64,000 bases of DNA, from positions 15,783,272-15,847,271 of the forward strand of contig OY741271.1 in NCBI GenBank assembly GCA_963514095.1, given 5' to 3'. Below, in pieces: positions 1-12,272 of this stretch; positions within the stretch are counted from its first letter, which is position 1; the number at the start of each line of letters is the position of its first letter. The translations under genes and the position numbers were made by a program. Below the pieces are notes generated by a model. It had not been told where the DNA came from, did no database searches, and saw only the letters and a list, made by a program, of their open reading frames with translations. Source of the DNA: Eutrigla gurnardus (Eukaryota > Chordata > Actinopteri > Perciformes > Triglidae).

Positions 1-240
1 CCAAATAGCATATAAGAACCAGTCCAATACAGCAACTAAAGGTAAGAAAAGTAATAACTATTCTGTAAATACGATAACTATGTATGAAAGAGAAAAGAGG
101 AGCAACTCTCTTCATGCTGAGAAAGAATAATTAAAGGGAGTATGTAAAAAAGTGGCCCTATAAATTATATAAAATACATAGGCATGTGTGTTTGTGTAGG
201 TGTGTATGCGTGTATAAAAAGTTTGATGTTCTATTGGTCT

Positions 241-254
241 GTGTGTGTGAGTGT

Positions 255-303
<49 letters not shown>
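241..303. repeat. (GT)n microsatellite
   Basis: A run of GT dinucleotides with a few early interruptions. It is a simple repeat. Reading frames through it, such as the Cys/Val-rich or His/Thr-rich ones, are artefacts of the dinucleotide. Confidence 0.95.
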
Positions 304-1049
304 GTAACATGATGCGTTCCAGCCCTTATAAGGACAAGAATTGGGACCATCTTTCCTTAAACGCTGTGAGGCTGTTGTTACTGTCAGCCGTGATTTTTTT
401 TCCCATAGAAATGTCTTTGGAAAGGAGGTTGGTCCAGTGGTCAATATTTATTGAATTTTTTGATTTTCCAGCTTAAGAGAATTGTTTTCTTGGAGGCAGT
501 TAGAGAAAAGCTGTTTTTGTATTTGTTTGGTATGTTTGGTTTTTGCAAAGCTCCAGGATGGTGGAGAGTTGTTGTGTACCAGAGTTGAAGAAAGAGTGAA
601 GCCTAGAGTGCATGGAAATAACCATCCATCACCCCTATTGTGCATTGTGAACAGGAGTCTGAGTTTGCCAGTCCAATGTTTTTGGATTAGCTGTATAGGT
701 TTGTATTGAAAGTCATAGCAAAAATATTTTGATTTATTTCAATCCAGAAGTCAGTTGAGGGAGAGGTTGCAAGGTCTGTACTAGCTAGCTGTTATGCCAG
801 TTATAAAATCATTGGAGGTTAATAAAGGTCTTTAGAGTTTTGAGGTTAACTTATCTAGATTTGTAAATTGAGTTATATCATTCATTATTGGGGAAAGTTC
901 AAGTGGGTTATAAGTTAGGTTGATTTTTGTTTTGATTAAGGACTTAAGTCTATGAAATAATTTTTGTGGGAAAGATGTTGAAGGTGTGTGACTTTTTGTA
1001 CATTTTTGCAGTATAATTCAAAGTCCATACATGATATATTGTGGTTGCT

Positions 1050-2000
1050 TTGACGGATCCATTAAAAAAGATATTGTATTTGATTTACCAGGTAGTCGTA
1101 GTGGAAGTTTGGAGCGTCTGGCCCACCTTGATATTAACTTTTTTGTAGAGTTGATAGTTTAATATTCCAGTAAAAATGTGTAATAAGAGAGTGAATAGAT
1201 TTGAACCATGAATCTGCACCATAGAAAAGAAGAAGCTGATGTGGGGTATATTTTCATTTTGATGGTTGCAATCAGGCCTGTGAGCAAGAGAGGGAGAGAT
1301 GTCCAGGACCGGAGGTTGTCTTTTACTGTTTTTAATAATAGAGCGTAGTTAAAGTGAAATATTCTTACAGCCAAGAGGAGAGAGAGGAGTTAGGGTGACG
1401 TAGGAGTGTTGAGTTCTGCATCCTCTGAAAGTGGGAGAATAGTTTAGAATAGTGTTCTAGTTTTTTGTGTAGTTAGAGATTGTAGAGAAGGTGTTAATGA
1501 GATTAAAAGTTTCTTCTAGTGGCAGCAAGGGGACCTTAAAATATCATCAGCATATAGGCTGAGTTTATGTTGAAGGTTTGTGGTATGAATTAATTTGATG
1601 GCATTCTTATAACGTATAGCTGCAGCTAGTGGCTCTATGAAAAAGCAAACAATGAAAGAGAGTGTGCATCCTTGTGTGTGTAGTGGTGCACCGGTGAAGT
1701 ATGAAACTCTGTGGCGTGATTGCAATCGCGGTAACTGTGGTTGGTTGCGGTGTATTGTCTCTTTAGCCAACGGATAAATGACTCCCAAAAGCCAAATGTG
1801 TGAAGTGTGTTGAATAAGAAAGTCAAGTTAACTTGGTTGAATGCTTGTTCTGCAAATCTTTTCTCGATAAAAACTTTTTGATTTGGATGTGTTAAGGCGT
1901 AAATGAATCAGATGGCTATGGCTTTGTCATTTGGTAGAAGTGTATCACTGATTAAATAGAAGTCCAATCAGGAGAATGATTGGTGGAGTTGGGAGAAGTA
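1050..2000 (-). mobile_element. decayed L1/Tx1-like LINE (reverse transcriptase region)
   Basis: On the minus strand, broken frames at about 1520-1830 give a peptide with EPLAAAIR, followed by HKLSLYADDI. This is the region around the catalytic YADD box of L1/Tx1-type non-LTR reverse transcriptases. The upstream part (WESFIRWLKRQY) lies in another frame, so at least one frameshift separates them. Further left (about 1080-1180), a minus-strand reading resembles the downstream part of the same ORF2. The element is inactive and its ends are not defined. Clade assignment is by motif only. Confidence 0.6.
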
Positions 2001-4555
2001 CGAATATTCGCTAGATGACGGGTGACTCATTCTCCAACTGTCGCCAAGACCAAAATCTTCCATGTTCGTCTTTAATAATTCAGTGGAGTTCCAGTTTCTT
2101 AAATTGCCAGCTATGCTTTATCAATCAATTGCAGATCCTGTAAAGTGGAGAATAGTGTGCCAAGGAAAGATGGATCGTCGTAGTTGAGACTGTATATATT
2201 ATAAAACGAAGAGAGGAGAAAAGCAGAGAACGGGTAAATGTAAAGTTTCTCTACCAGGTTTGTTCATTTGTTGTTTTTTCCCTGCTGGCCTTCAGGATCG
2301 GGTAATGTACTTTTAAATAGGTCCTTCAGACAGAATTTAGTTCCCATCTTTTCCTTTGCTTTTGATTAGTTGTTTCTGTTGAGAATGTTCAAACTTTGCA
2401 ACTATTGCGTCCTCTGGATGACTGCGCCGATGCGGTGTACTCGATGAGGTTATGTTGTTGTCTGGTGAGAGTTTGAGGTGAGTTATGTCGGGAATGCCAG
2501 ATAAAATGAGTGCGCATACTTTAGGTTTATAGGTCCAAGATGGTTTCTTTACTTTGTTTCCTTAAGTGACGGTTTCCATTTGTTCAGTTGAAGGTGTTAC
2601 GGATGACTGTGGTGAGTTGTTTACTTTTTCAATGGAGAAGATGTGACTGTGAGCGAATTCCAGACTAGACTTAGTTTTTTTATTTTCTAGATATGAGAAG
2701 TCACGTCATCCTAAAACACAGAAGCTGCCAAGTAATAAGTAACTAGTTAGTTAGTGTTATTTAGTTGTTGTTTTTAACAATTTTTCTAAGGCTCTGGGAT
2801 AATAACAATACTTCAAACTCACCTGATCACTCAGATCCCATCAGATTATTAATTCCTTTCATTAAATTATTCGAACTAAACAGGTCACCGCAACTGAACT
2901 TTCCATTGCGTTTGCAGTTTTAAGCAAACTTCATACGTGTCATACTTCTCTCAGCTATCGCACACACCTTTCCACTTTCCTCAGAAATGCACTCAGGTTT
3001 AAACATGAGGCCGTCTCATCTCATCACATGATTTGTGGTTTGGCATTTCACGAGGCCAAAAGAAAACACCAATGTCAAACTGTTTTGAACCAGTCACGAG
3101 TTTAATATGATGTAAGGTTCCCTTGCTGAGTTAGGCGTTGCATACCCACAACACATTGTTTGTGATGATAATGCACAAAGTGACAGTGTGTTGCATGCTG
3201 TTATCGTTACTATGCCTTTGAAAGCTCCTCTCAGTTCCAAAGCGGCGCAAGTTTATCTTGTGGAGAATTCCAATTTGGCTGTGAGCAGACCACTGGCCCG
3301 GCTTCAACGAGCTATTACAAATCAATCATGGAATGACTTGAAATAGGACTCGAGGGGGAATTGGATCATGTGGCTACCTTAAACAAGCGAGCACGCTGAA
3401 TTTATGTGCACGGAATCACACACACAAAAGTGCATCCCGTGGCTGTACAACATGTGACCTAACCTTTGCCCTCACGTCACATGCATCTGTGACAGATTGC
3501 ATGGAGGTTACGCATCGACCGCAAAGCAATGAAGTCGCTGCCGTCAAACACCACATGCACATCGCCCATGTAACCTTACCCTTCCTGCTCTAACTCAAGA
3601 ATTTGCTTGACTGTCTGTAACATCGTAGCTGTCATAGATAAGAGCAAATTGCTCTGTGGGAAACGTAGCATGTAATTCTATTATTGTATTAGCTGCGAAG
3701 AGACTCCTTGAACCACCTTGACAACAGCCTGAATAACAGGCATCCAATGGTGTTTCCTGTAGGTGTTTAATACACCATGCATCCACACAAAGAGGCTTTG
3801 CCCTTTGATGTGAATGAGCAGCGTTGCCTATAGTCGCACCATTGTAATGCACACCGGGGGATGCTGGAAGTGGAGCAGGTGAGAGGAAGGGAAATGAGAC
3901 TGGAGGAGGCATGGAGGGACAGAGGCACGGATGGACAGATGGATGTATTTTAGATCTAATTTGCCCCCTGCCTGACTCTGCCTCCACAGATTCAGAGTCT
4001 GGGAGTCGCTGTAGCCTGTGGCATGGCTGCGAAGGAGCCAGATACACGAGGACTGGCAGTCTGTGTGAGTAGGATGAGCGTGAACAGAAGGATGCATTAC
4101 TGATAATTGTATTTGGTCTGGAGGTGTTGAAATCAAACTTGCTGAATGCTGAATTCTTATTTTATTGCCCTTTACTTGTTAGTACACTCTCTGTTTTTAG
4201 GCTTTTGCAGAACTTTTACTGGATGTAGTGGAATTCAAATGGTCGGCTATTATAGGAATACATTGTCCAATATGTTGGACAGAGGATCTGGCATTTAAAC
4301 AAAAGCATTCACACATTCAGATTTCTTGATTGTGGGGAAGTTTCAATTCACAGCTTTTAAAACTGAGAATATCTCAAACCCGTTGCAGAGATTTTCAAGG
4401 TGATGTTTTATGAACACATAATGACCTATCTCCTAATGAATGTATTTTTTTTTTAAATGAATACAGCAGGCTATGCAGCCTGCCAAGGACAAACTAGAAT
4501 CACTAAATGTGGAGTTTCTTTTTTCTTTCTTTTTTTAAATAAACTCCTCTAACTC
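2001..4555. other. intergenic, nothing recognised
   Basis: I see no exon with matching splice sites and no recognisable protein similarity on either strand. The longest open frame, about 150 codons on the minus strand at 3595-4047, is low-complexity, Pro/Ser-rich and has no coding signature. Confidence 0.5.
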
Positions 4556-4559
4556 CACT

Positions 4560-5460
4560 TTCTCACACTGCAATCCCCAGATTCAGGAGCCCTTCCTGCA
4601 GCTCGGCGCCCACGCCTGCCCCCTCTGCCACACCCGCGACAACACACTCCGTCTTCAATTAGCTCATTATCTTGAGCATCAGCTGTTAGCCTACAGCTCC
4701 GCGTAGAGAAAACACAACCCCTTGCACACGCATGTCTAAGAATAGCTCTGAAATAACGTATGTGGGTCGAATGTGAACAGAAAAACCGGGGTCTGATCGG
4801 GCGCGATGTGATCCGGTCCGATGATAAGAAAAGGTGCACCTGCTGACTCCTTCTGCCTGCTGGGCCTTGATGTGCACGCAATAAAGGATGCACCCCCGAT
4901 TCAATGCAGTTTAGCAAACCAGCCGGCCGAGCGTGTTGCTCGGATTAAAGGCTCCGTGGCAACGCCGGCGGTCCGGACCCCTTGAAGCACAAAGCGCCGC
5001 CGTCCCCGCAGAGACCGGCACGGACACGCTGGCGCGCCTTGCCCCACAATGTCATTTCTTAACCAACCGGGGCGAAATGCAGCATGCACCTGTTCTGTCT
5101 GTTGTCACCGTGTCTAAGAAACAAAAAAAAAACGCAACGCGTTACCTGTCCCCGTCAGGTCCGGTTGCAAGGGCTTCTCGGTCCGGACTCAGATCGCAGG
5201 AGACTGGAAGAGGACGGACGCCGCCACCGCCACCGCCCCTGAGCGCCTTTCCTCTCTGCCGCGGGAGATGTCGCCCTGCAGGCTGGGACAGCAGACAGGC
5301 TCGAGCCGGCGGGGATGCTCACGGTCGGCAGCGGGAAGGAGGACGGAGGGGCGTTTTCACCGCGGAGCGAGCGAGCGAGCGAGGGAACTCCGCACGTCGT
5401 GCGTGATGAGGAGCGCTCTGCTCGCGACACGCAGCCTTCACCTATTGATTCTCGGGTCAT
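4560..5460 (-). other. GC-rich island with a candidate minus-strand first exon
   Basis: This segment is clearly richer in G+C and CpG than its surroundings (many cg-containing words at 4900-5420), as expected for a vertebrate promoter. On the minus strand it contains a good splice donor: exon sequence ending at 5146 (GGGACAG) followed by GTAACG. A noncoding or short-coding first exon at about 5146-5460 is therefore plausible. In human, PHACTR3 lies directly downstream of EDN3 in the same orientation. If that order holds here, a minus-strand phactr3 promoter would fall left of edn3, as this does. I could not recognise any PHACTR protein sequence, so the gene name is inference only. Confidence 0.35.
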
Positions 5461-8400
5461 CTTCTCCCACCGTGAAGACGTGGAAGCAAAGCATCCTCTT
5501 ACTCACCCTCAGCCTACTTTCACTGGCTGCTAAACACATTTAACCTACTTGGAATTATTGAAAATGTTTCTTACAAAATTAGAGAACTTGAATATATATT
5601 CACGTTCAATTGAAGAAGCGACCTCCTGATCTACCTTTTCTACACTTGTCACTTATTTAATTAATTGCAAATCGATGCTCTGAATGAGTGGTGTTGATAG
5701 TTATTAGATATTTAGGCCCAATGGGAAAGTGAAAAATAAACTTTTGTATTGCTTTGTCCATTATCGAGAAGAATGTATTGATATTAAAGGGATGTACATT
5801 TGCCTATTATACATAAGATCAGTTATGATATTTTATTTTAGTCTTCTCTGTTCCTTTGTGCTAGAAAAGTGCTCTTTAAAGTGGCAGTCCATAACATTTT
5901 CATCTATTTAATTGTCTTTTAAGTTACTATCTATCAAAGAGTGAGTTAAAACAATGGTGATTGGTCACATGACCCACTAATGAAAGTGCTTCTAGTTGCT
6001 GCTTTGCCCAGAAATAAGATCTCCGTGTCTGTGGCGACATCCCCGCGATTTTTAAGTCAGTCAGCAGTGGTTGGTCTGCTTAGGTGGAGCTACTCCTATG
6101 CTGCGTTTAATCGGAAATCGGTCACTTCAAACTGCTGAGTCAGGCTCCCTCTAGTCTAGATAACAGGAAGTGAAGTCTCGGGATCAACATCGGAGGAAGG
6201 AAGTCAGACTTTACTCTTCCCCTTCCGCTTTCTGTGTCCTTAAACTCCGTTCGAATCAGAGTGCAGAGTTTTCTTTTGCGAGGAATCCGACATTTTAATT
6301 ACAGGGCTCGGCATTCCATCAAACAAGTTTCCTGCAGACACTATTGTGCTGCGGCACCACAGTTGCTTCCGAAGCTTAGCACCACCCAAGACCATTGTGA
6401 TTGGAAAAAAAAGAAATAGTGAAACAAATAGTGAAAGAAATACAAACGAGCCAGAGCATTTTCCCCCATCCCGTAAATGTGATATACTGTAGCCAAACCC
6501 TTCTACTGAGGAGAAGGGGCTGGCAAAGCAAGACTAACCTCCCTCTAGCCTAAAGTGTTTGACCGGCGCAGCCAGCTACATTTCATTACTGCTGACTCAC
6601 AATGGAGGATCAACAGGCAGAGAAAGAAGACCATTCAACTTCCAGTCCAAGAAAAATAAATAAAAACCTAATGGACAAGTAATCAAGAAGTGACCGTGAA
6701 CGAGGGAAAACGACCTCCTTTCAGTGTGGAGCATTTGAAGGCATCATGCAGATGAGAGACATTGACGCTGTTTGGTGAGGGAGATGAGGTCCCAGAGGCT
6801 CGCCTGCAGTTCCATCTACCACCAAAGAGGTCACTACAAGCAACGTATCTCATCTTACAGATTGCCTCTTTAAGCCCTTTTATGGGCTATCATTACACAT
6901 TAGACAAGCTTGAACTAAAGCTATACATATTTTACAATCAGGAGCATGTTATATTTACCTCACAGCACAAGGGGGAAAAAATGCCACATTGCTGGCTGCA
7001 CAGTGAGCAGCGTGTTGAATGGATGAAGCCTAAGTGGGTGCTGTATTGCACCGGTGACTCACAGGAACCACTGTGCTGAACGCCCTCTACGGCTTTCAAG
7101 CACAAGTGTCGTGTTCAAATGCAAATGTGCCTACAGGGAAAATCAATTCCAGTCATGCTCCAGTGGGTCTCCTTCAGTTGCTCACAGGATGTGCAAGCAT
7201 TAGTTGCATTGCCACATGGGGATGATGTTTGGAGCATAAATCAATAGACTACAGGATATGTCTTAATTTATTATCCATAAAATGAACGAGGTTAATATTA
7301 AATAAGCAGAAGAGTATGATTTAAAATCAATTAGGATATCAGTAGAACATTTACTTGTAGTTGTCAAGTAGTTGTGAAGAGATTTCTCCACATGGTGGCG
7401 GTCACACGCTATCATCACGCCAGCGTGTGTAAAGTCCAAAACTAATGTATCATCGCTTATGCAATGCTCCTGCACACCGAGATGGAGCAAGGCCATAAAT
7501 CTCTTTACTGTCCTACTAAGAACCTTACATTCTTGACATTGCCATACTGCATAGTAGCATTTCCTTGGGGCAGACACAAAGATGAAATATGTATTTGTGA
7601 AGGATAAGAGTGGAACGAAGGGTGAAATCATGTCATCGCCATGTTCCTTTAGACATGATTTATATTTGAGTTTGACACTCCTATTCTGTTACCGCGAGGC
7701 AAAAACCACATATAGCTCAGGAGCATATGACTACATTTTCCATCCAAGACAGCATTAAGCAATATCTGACTATTTGACTTAAAACATCACAAGAATCCAG
7801 TATTTATCTTTACCTAGATGTTAAATATATTTGTTTAAATAACTTCAAATAAGTTTATTCAACTTAAAAATAATTCGGACAAACACAAGTTCTTCTTTTG
7901 ACCTGAAATTACAATTTGAATAAATGTAAAATCAATTTACCTCATTGAATTTAATTTCATAAGAAACCTGCATTTATAGTTTGTCTTTAACCTCTCCAGA
8001 AAGGAATGGGAACGTACTGCATGACTTTAATTAATATTAAGCAAAGTCGTGGTTATTTCTCCTGATAATGAATCCATTGCAACCACATTTATTACAATTC
8101 AGTCTCCAGTGTAGTAATTAATTTAACACTGTCACTGGAAACAGCCTGACGTGTTGCCTTTGTACTCCTTATGGTATGGAATTGAAAGATCATTGTGTCA
8201 AATGAAGAACTGACTTCAAACTGGGAAATTCTAATTGGAAAGTAAAGCTTTTTGAAAAGTGTGTCAGTGTGACAATTGTTGATTAAACTTAATATTTTAT
8301 GAGTTTAGTTTAATTCAGTCCTGTTAGGGGAACTTCTTCTAAATTTCAACAGCTCCATATCATTTTAGAGTTACAGAATGCTGGAATATTAACAGTTTCA

Positions 8401-9090
8401 ATGGAACCTAGCAGCTTTTTCTATGATTTATGTTTTATTCTTTTATAAAGCAACTAAGGAATCAAAATAACTGACAAAAGCTTTGACCATATTTTCCAAA
8501 CATTACAGTTACAGTACTTTCCAAAGCTGCAATTCTAAGTAAAGTGTCTTCCTTAGAAAATTGTATGTCATGTCTCAACGTGCTGAATATAGTCCAATTA
8601 AAAAAGAACAATGACCCAACAACAGACCATCGTGTCTTCACAAGTACTTCAACAAGAAAAGTAAAAGTGAAGGTTGTAAATGTTTCCAATAAAGGAGAAT
8701 AAATTATGTTTAGGAGATGTTTAACTCCTCATTTATTCCTGGACAGTTCTTGAGGCCTATGGCTTTGCTTTTACCCATCCATTAGTGAGCTGTAAAGTAC
8801 ACCATAACAACCGCCTGCTGAACGATTAAAGCCAAGGCAGAAGAGCCACGCTGGTGTGTCTATGAGTCTGCTTATCTCCACCAGACTTATTACCGGAGTA
8901 ACTGCAGTTTCTGTCAAAAGTGACTTGTTACTGCAGCCAAAGGCCAGCGGCATCAGTCTGCGATAGCGAGGAACTGACAGCTTAAACAAACACATTATTA
9001 GTGATTACTTTATTTTAGATATAAACTGATAGTGGGGAAGTTTGATCAACAGTTCTAATTGTGACGTGGACACAAATAGAGAATATGATG
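5461..9090. other. intergenic, no gene recognised
   Basis: AT-rich intergenic DNA. The part from about 5880 to 6600 has the mixed composition of dispersed teleost repeats, but I could not define termini or a target duplication. No coding exon or RNA gene was recognised. Confidence 0.4.
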
Positions 9091-9094
9091 TCAA

Positions 9095-9098
<4 letters not shown>

Positions 9099-9138
<40 letters not shown>
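9099..9138. repeat. (GT)n microsatellite
   Basis: An uninterrupted GT dinucleotide run of about 40 bases. Confidence 0.95.
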
Positions 9139-9928
9139 TAGGAATGTAATGTGATGTCTTGTCAGTGAGATGCTTCATTTCTCCTGACTATGCACATTTG
9201 TTAAAAAACAGACAGTGCCATGTTTTCTTTCTCCCAAATGTGCTCGACCTCTTGACCCCTACCGTATGTCCTCATTTCCGGACCACCGACGTGTGCATTA
9301 ATCACATTGCGCCAACAGGACCTCCTACTGTACAACTTGCGGTTTGAAAAACTGGATGATTTTTACTTGCAAGAATCTGATCAGCCATTCACCATGAACT
9401 GAGCTTAATGGATGAAAATAGGATCAAATTACATGTCTGGTGAGACATAACTTAACTGGCTTAAATTGCCTGTTGTCGCTGCAATGGAGGTACATATTTT
9501 CTATATAATTCAGTTTAATTGTAAGGATGTGGTATTGGAATAGCTCAGAGCATATTAGGCTCAATATGATCGAAAACATCTGCTGCCCCTGCATAATTTC
9601 ACAGAGCAAAACCTGGTCAGCGGAAACCTCCGTTAGCACACTTCCATGTATTGTGTAGTTGCATAGTGGAGTAGAGTTGCTCTCAAATAAAACATGGCTG
9701 TTGTCCCCAAAGTTGAGAAGAGTTTACCTGCAGTCTCCCAGGCTACACAACTATGACTCACCTATTTTAAACAAGAAATTCCCTTTAATAACTTCTGGGA
9801 TTAACATACTTACTGTTATCCAAACCACGTTTTCCTTAACCTAACACAACAGTTCTGAGGGGCGTGTCAAGGTAGATAGACCTACATGCAACTTTTTGAC
9901 CTTCATGTGTAAACTGTCCATCCAGGTG

Positions 9929-10172
9929 CTCGTAGTCAGGGCCCCGCGATCCAATAGGGGCCCCGTTTTGCACAAAGGATGTGCACAGCCGTGGGGCGCG
10001 CTACTAGATCAGCTGTCAGCACGAGGCAGGAGAAGAGAGAGAAGAAGAGACCTTTTTTTTGTTTGTAATCTGACACCGTCACTGCAATGATTGACAGCAA
10101 TCGATCTGACCAATCACTGGAAATGTTTTCGCTTAAGGCCCCATTTTGGTCAGGGGCAGCCCTGCTCGTAGT
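9929..10172. mobile_element. hAT-type MITE with 8-bp target duplication
   Basis: The element proper is 9937-10164 (228 bp). It begins CAGGGCCCC and ends GCAGCCCTG, so the termini form a short inverted repeat of the CAGGGC type known from hAT transposons. It is flanked by perfect 8-bp direct repeats, CTCGTAGT, at 9929-9936 and 10165-10172. An 8-bp duplication is the hAT hallmark. There is no transposase frame, so it is a non-autonomous or internally deleted copy. The intact duplication suggests a fairly young insertion. Confidence 0.75.
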
Positions 10173-11155
10173 GCACTGCATCTTTGCAGTATAACCACGG
10201 AAAATAGTAAATGAACAACTGTTTGAATCCTGGAAAGACCTCAAACAAACAGTGATTGAGATTAACACACTTTGGCAATGTGCAACAGCAATAAACGTAA
10301 GTGTGGGATAGGAGCAACTGCACTCCTAAACATGAATTCTGTCCTGTTTCCAGGTTATATAACCTCTTGACGTCTTTCCTCATTACTTTGAAAGTTGTTG
10401 CCGTGACTGCTTGATTAATCAGCTAATAAGCATCACATGGTCTAAAATATGTTTAATAAGTGAGGTGTGTGTGTGTTCAATTTGAATACAACATTAGCTG
10501 TGTATTTTTTTAAACGACCAAATGTTTACAATGTGCCATCATATTTTATAACCATTAGGGCATGTGAAATAAATGTATACGTTAATGTTACATGGTCTTT
10601 AAGAAATTGCAGAAATGATAAGAAAATGGTTCCATTTTAAGGACAAAGCATAGAATTATCTATTGTGCACCTGATTGTTGTTAGAGATGTTACATGTCAT
10701 TTAAAAAAAGAAAAAACACCACACTGAGTTAGAAAGTTGTTACAGTTCCGCTAAAACAATTTTTTCAGTACTTTTAACAACTTTCCTTAACTCTTAAGGC
10801 ACCAACACACCTACCACACACGATTTTTAAAACCTCCATGTTCTCTTCCAACAGGAACATTTAGTCAATCATAACACTATGTCATGTCATGGAATTACAG
10901 AAACTGCATCATTGTATATGTGTCAGGTCTGCCCTTATACAATAGACACTATATTGTCCAGATCAGATTGTGTTTCTTTAAGCCTCTACATTTGTGTTTT
11001 GTTGAGTTTAGTATATGGATACATTTTCTTTTATTTGCATTTCTTTTGCTGCAGAAATTTAATACAAAAAATTAATGACGCATCTCAGAGTAGCTTCATA
11101 GAACGTACAGTTTATGAAAAAAAGGCAGAGACAGAACTGCTGCAGTAAAGTACAC
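10173..11155. other. intergenic, nothing recognised
   Basis: AT-rich sequence without a recognisable exon, RNA gene or bounded repeat. Confidence 0.4.
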
Positions 11156-11156
11156 A

Positions 11157-12272
11157 TGGTACTCTTCTTCCTCTCCCTTGTCCTGGTACTCTTCTTCCGC
11201 TCCTTTGTCCTGGCACTCGTCTTCCTCTCCCTTGTCCTGGTACTCTTCTTCCTCTCCCTTGTCCTGGAACTCGTCTTCCTCTCCCTTGTCCTGGTACTTG
11301 TCTTCCTCTCCCTTGTCCTGGTACTCGTCTTCTTCTCACTTGTCCTGGTACTCGTCTTCCTCTCCCTTGTCCTGGTACTCATCTTACTCGTCTTCCTCTC
11401 CCTTGTCCTGGTACTCGTCTTCCTCTCTCTTGTCCTGGTACTCGTCTTCCTCTCCCTTGTCCTGGTATTTGTCTTCCTCTCCCTTGTCCTGGTACTCATC
11501 TTCCTCTCCCTTGTCCTGGTACTTGTCTCCCTCTCCCTTGTCCTGGTACTTGTCTTCCTCTCCCTTGTCCTGGTACTCATCTTCCTCGTCTTCCTCTCCC
11601 TTGTCCTGGTACTCATCTTCCTCGTCTTCCTCTCCCTTGTCCTGGTACTCATCTTCCTCTCCCTTGTCCTGGTACTTGTCTTCCTCTCCCTTGTCCTGGT
11701 ACTCGTCTTCCTCTCCCTTGTCCTGGTACTTGTCTTCCTCTTCCTTGTCCTGGTACTCGTCTTCCTCTCCCTTGTCCTGGTACTCGTCTTCCTCTCCCTT
11801 GTCCTGGTACTCATCTTACTCGTCTTCCTCTCCCTTGTCCTGGTACTCGTCTTCCTCTCTCTTGTCCTGGTACTCGTCTTCCTCGTCTTCCTCTCCCTTG
11901 TCCTGGTATTTGTCTTCCTCTCCCTTGTCCTGGTACTCATCTTCCTCTCCCTTGTCCTGGTACTTGTCTCCCTCTCCCTTGTCCTGGTACTTGTCTTCCT
12001 CTCCCTTGTCCTGGTACTCATCTTCCTCGTCTTCCTCTCCCTTGTCCTGGTACTCATCTTCCTCGTCTTCCTCTCCCTTGTCCTGGTACTCATCTTCCTC
12101 TCCCTTGTCCTGGTACTTGTCTTCCTCTCCCTTGTCCTGGTACTCGTCTTCCTCTCCCTTGTCCTGGTACTTGTCTTCCTCTTCCTTGTCCTGGTACTCG
12201 TCTTCCTCTCCCTTGTCCTGGTACTCGTCTTACTCTCCCTTGTCCTGGTACTTGTCTTCCTCTTCCTTGTCG
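11157..12272. repeat. 27-bp minisatellite, about 40 units, with higher-order repeat
   Basis: Tandem copies of a 27-bp unit built on CTTCCTCTCCCTTGTCCTGG followed by TACTCGT. Because 27 is a multiple of three, all copies stay in phase and long open frames run through on both strands. The minus strand reads a Lys/Thr/Arg/Glu nonapeptide (KTSTRTRER); the plus strand reads Leu/Val/Phe-rich or Ser/Trp/Tyr-rich units. A variant with an extra ATCTTACTCGTCTTCC block occurs at 11381 and again at 11813, 432 bp (16 units) later. Other landmark variants recur at 441 bp because the second copy gained 9 bp. The array therefore grew partly by block duplication. The minus frame of about 480 codons lacks clear splice signals or family similarity and is probably not a gene. 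Confidence 0.9.

Noticed and set aside
3595..4136. Two overlapping minus-strand frames of 102 and 150 codons
   Set aside because: Pro/Ser/His-rich, overlapping in different frames, no motif and no splice logic.
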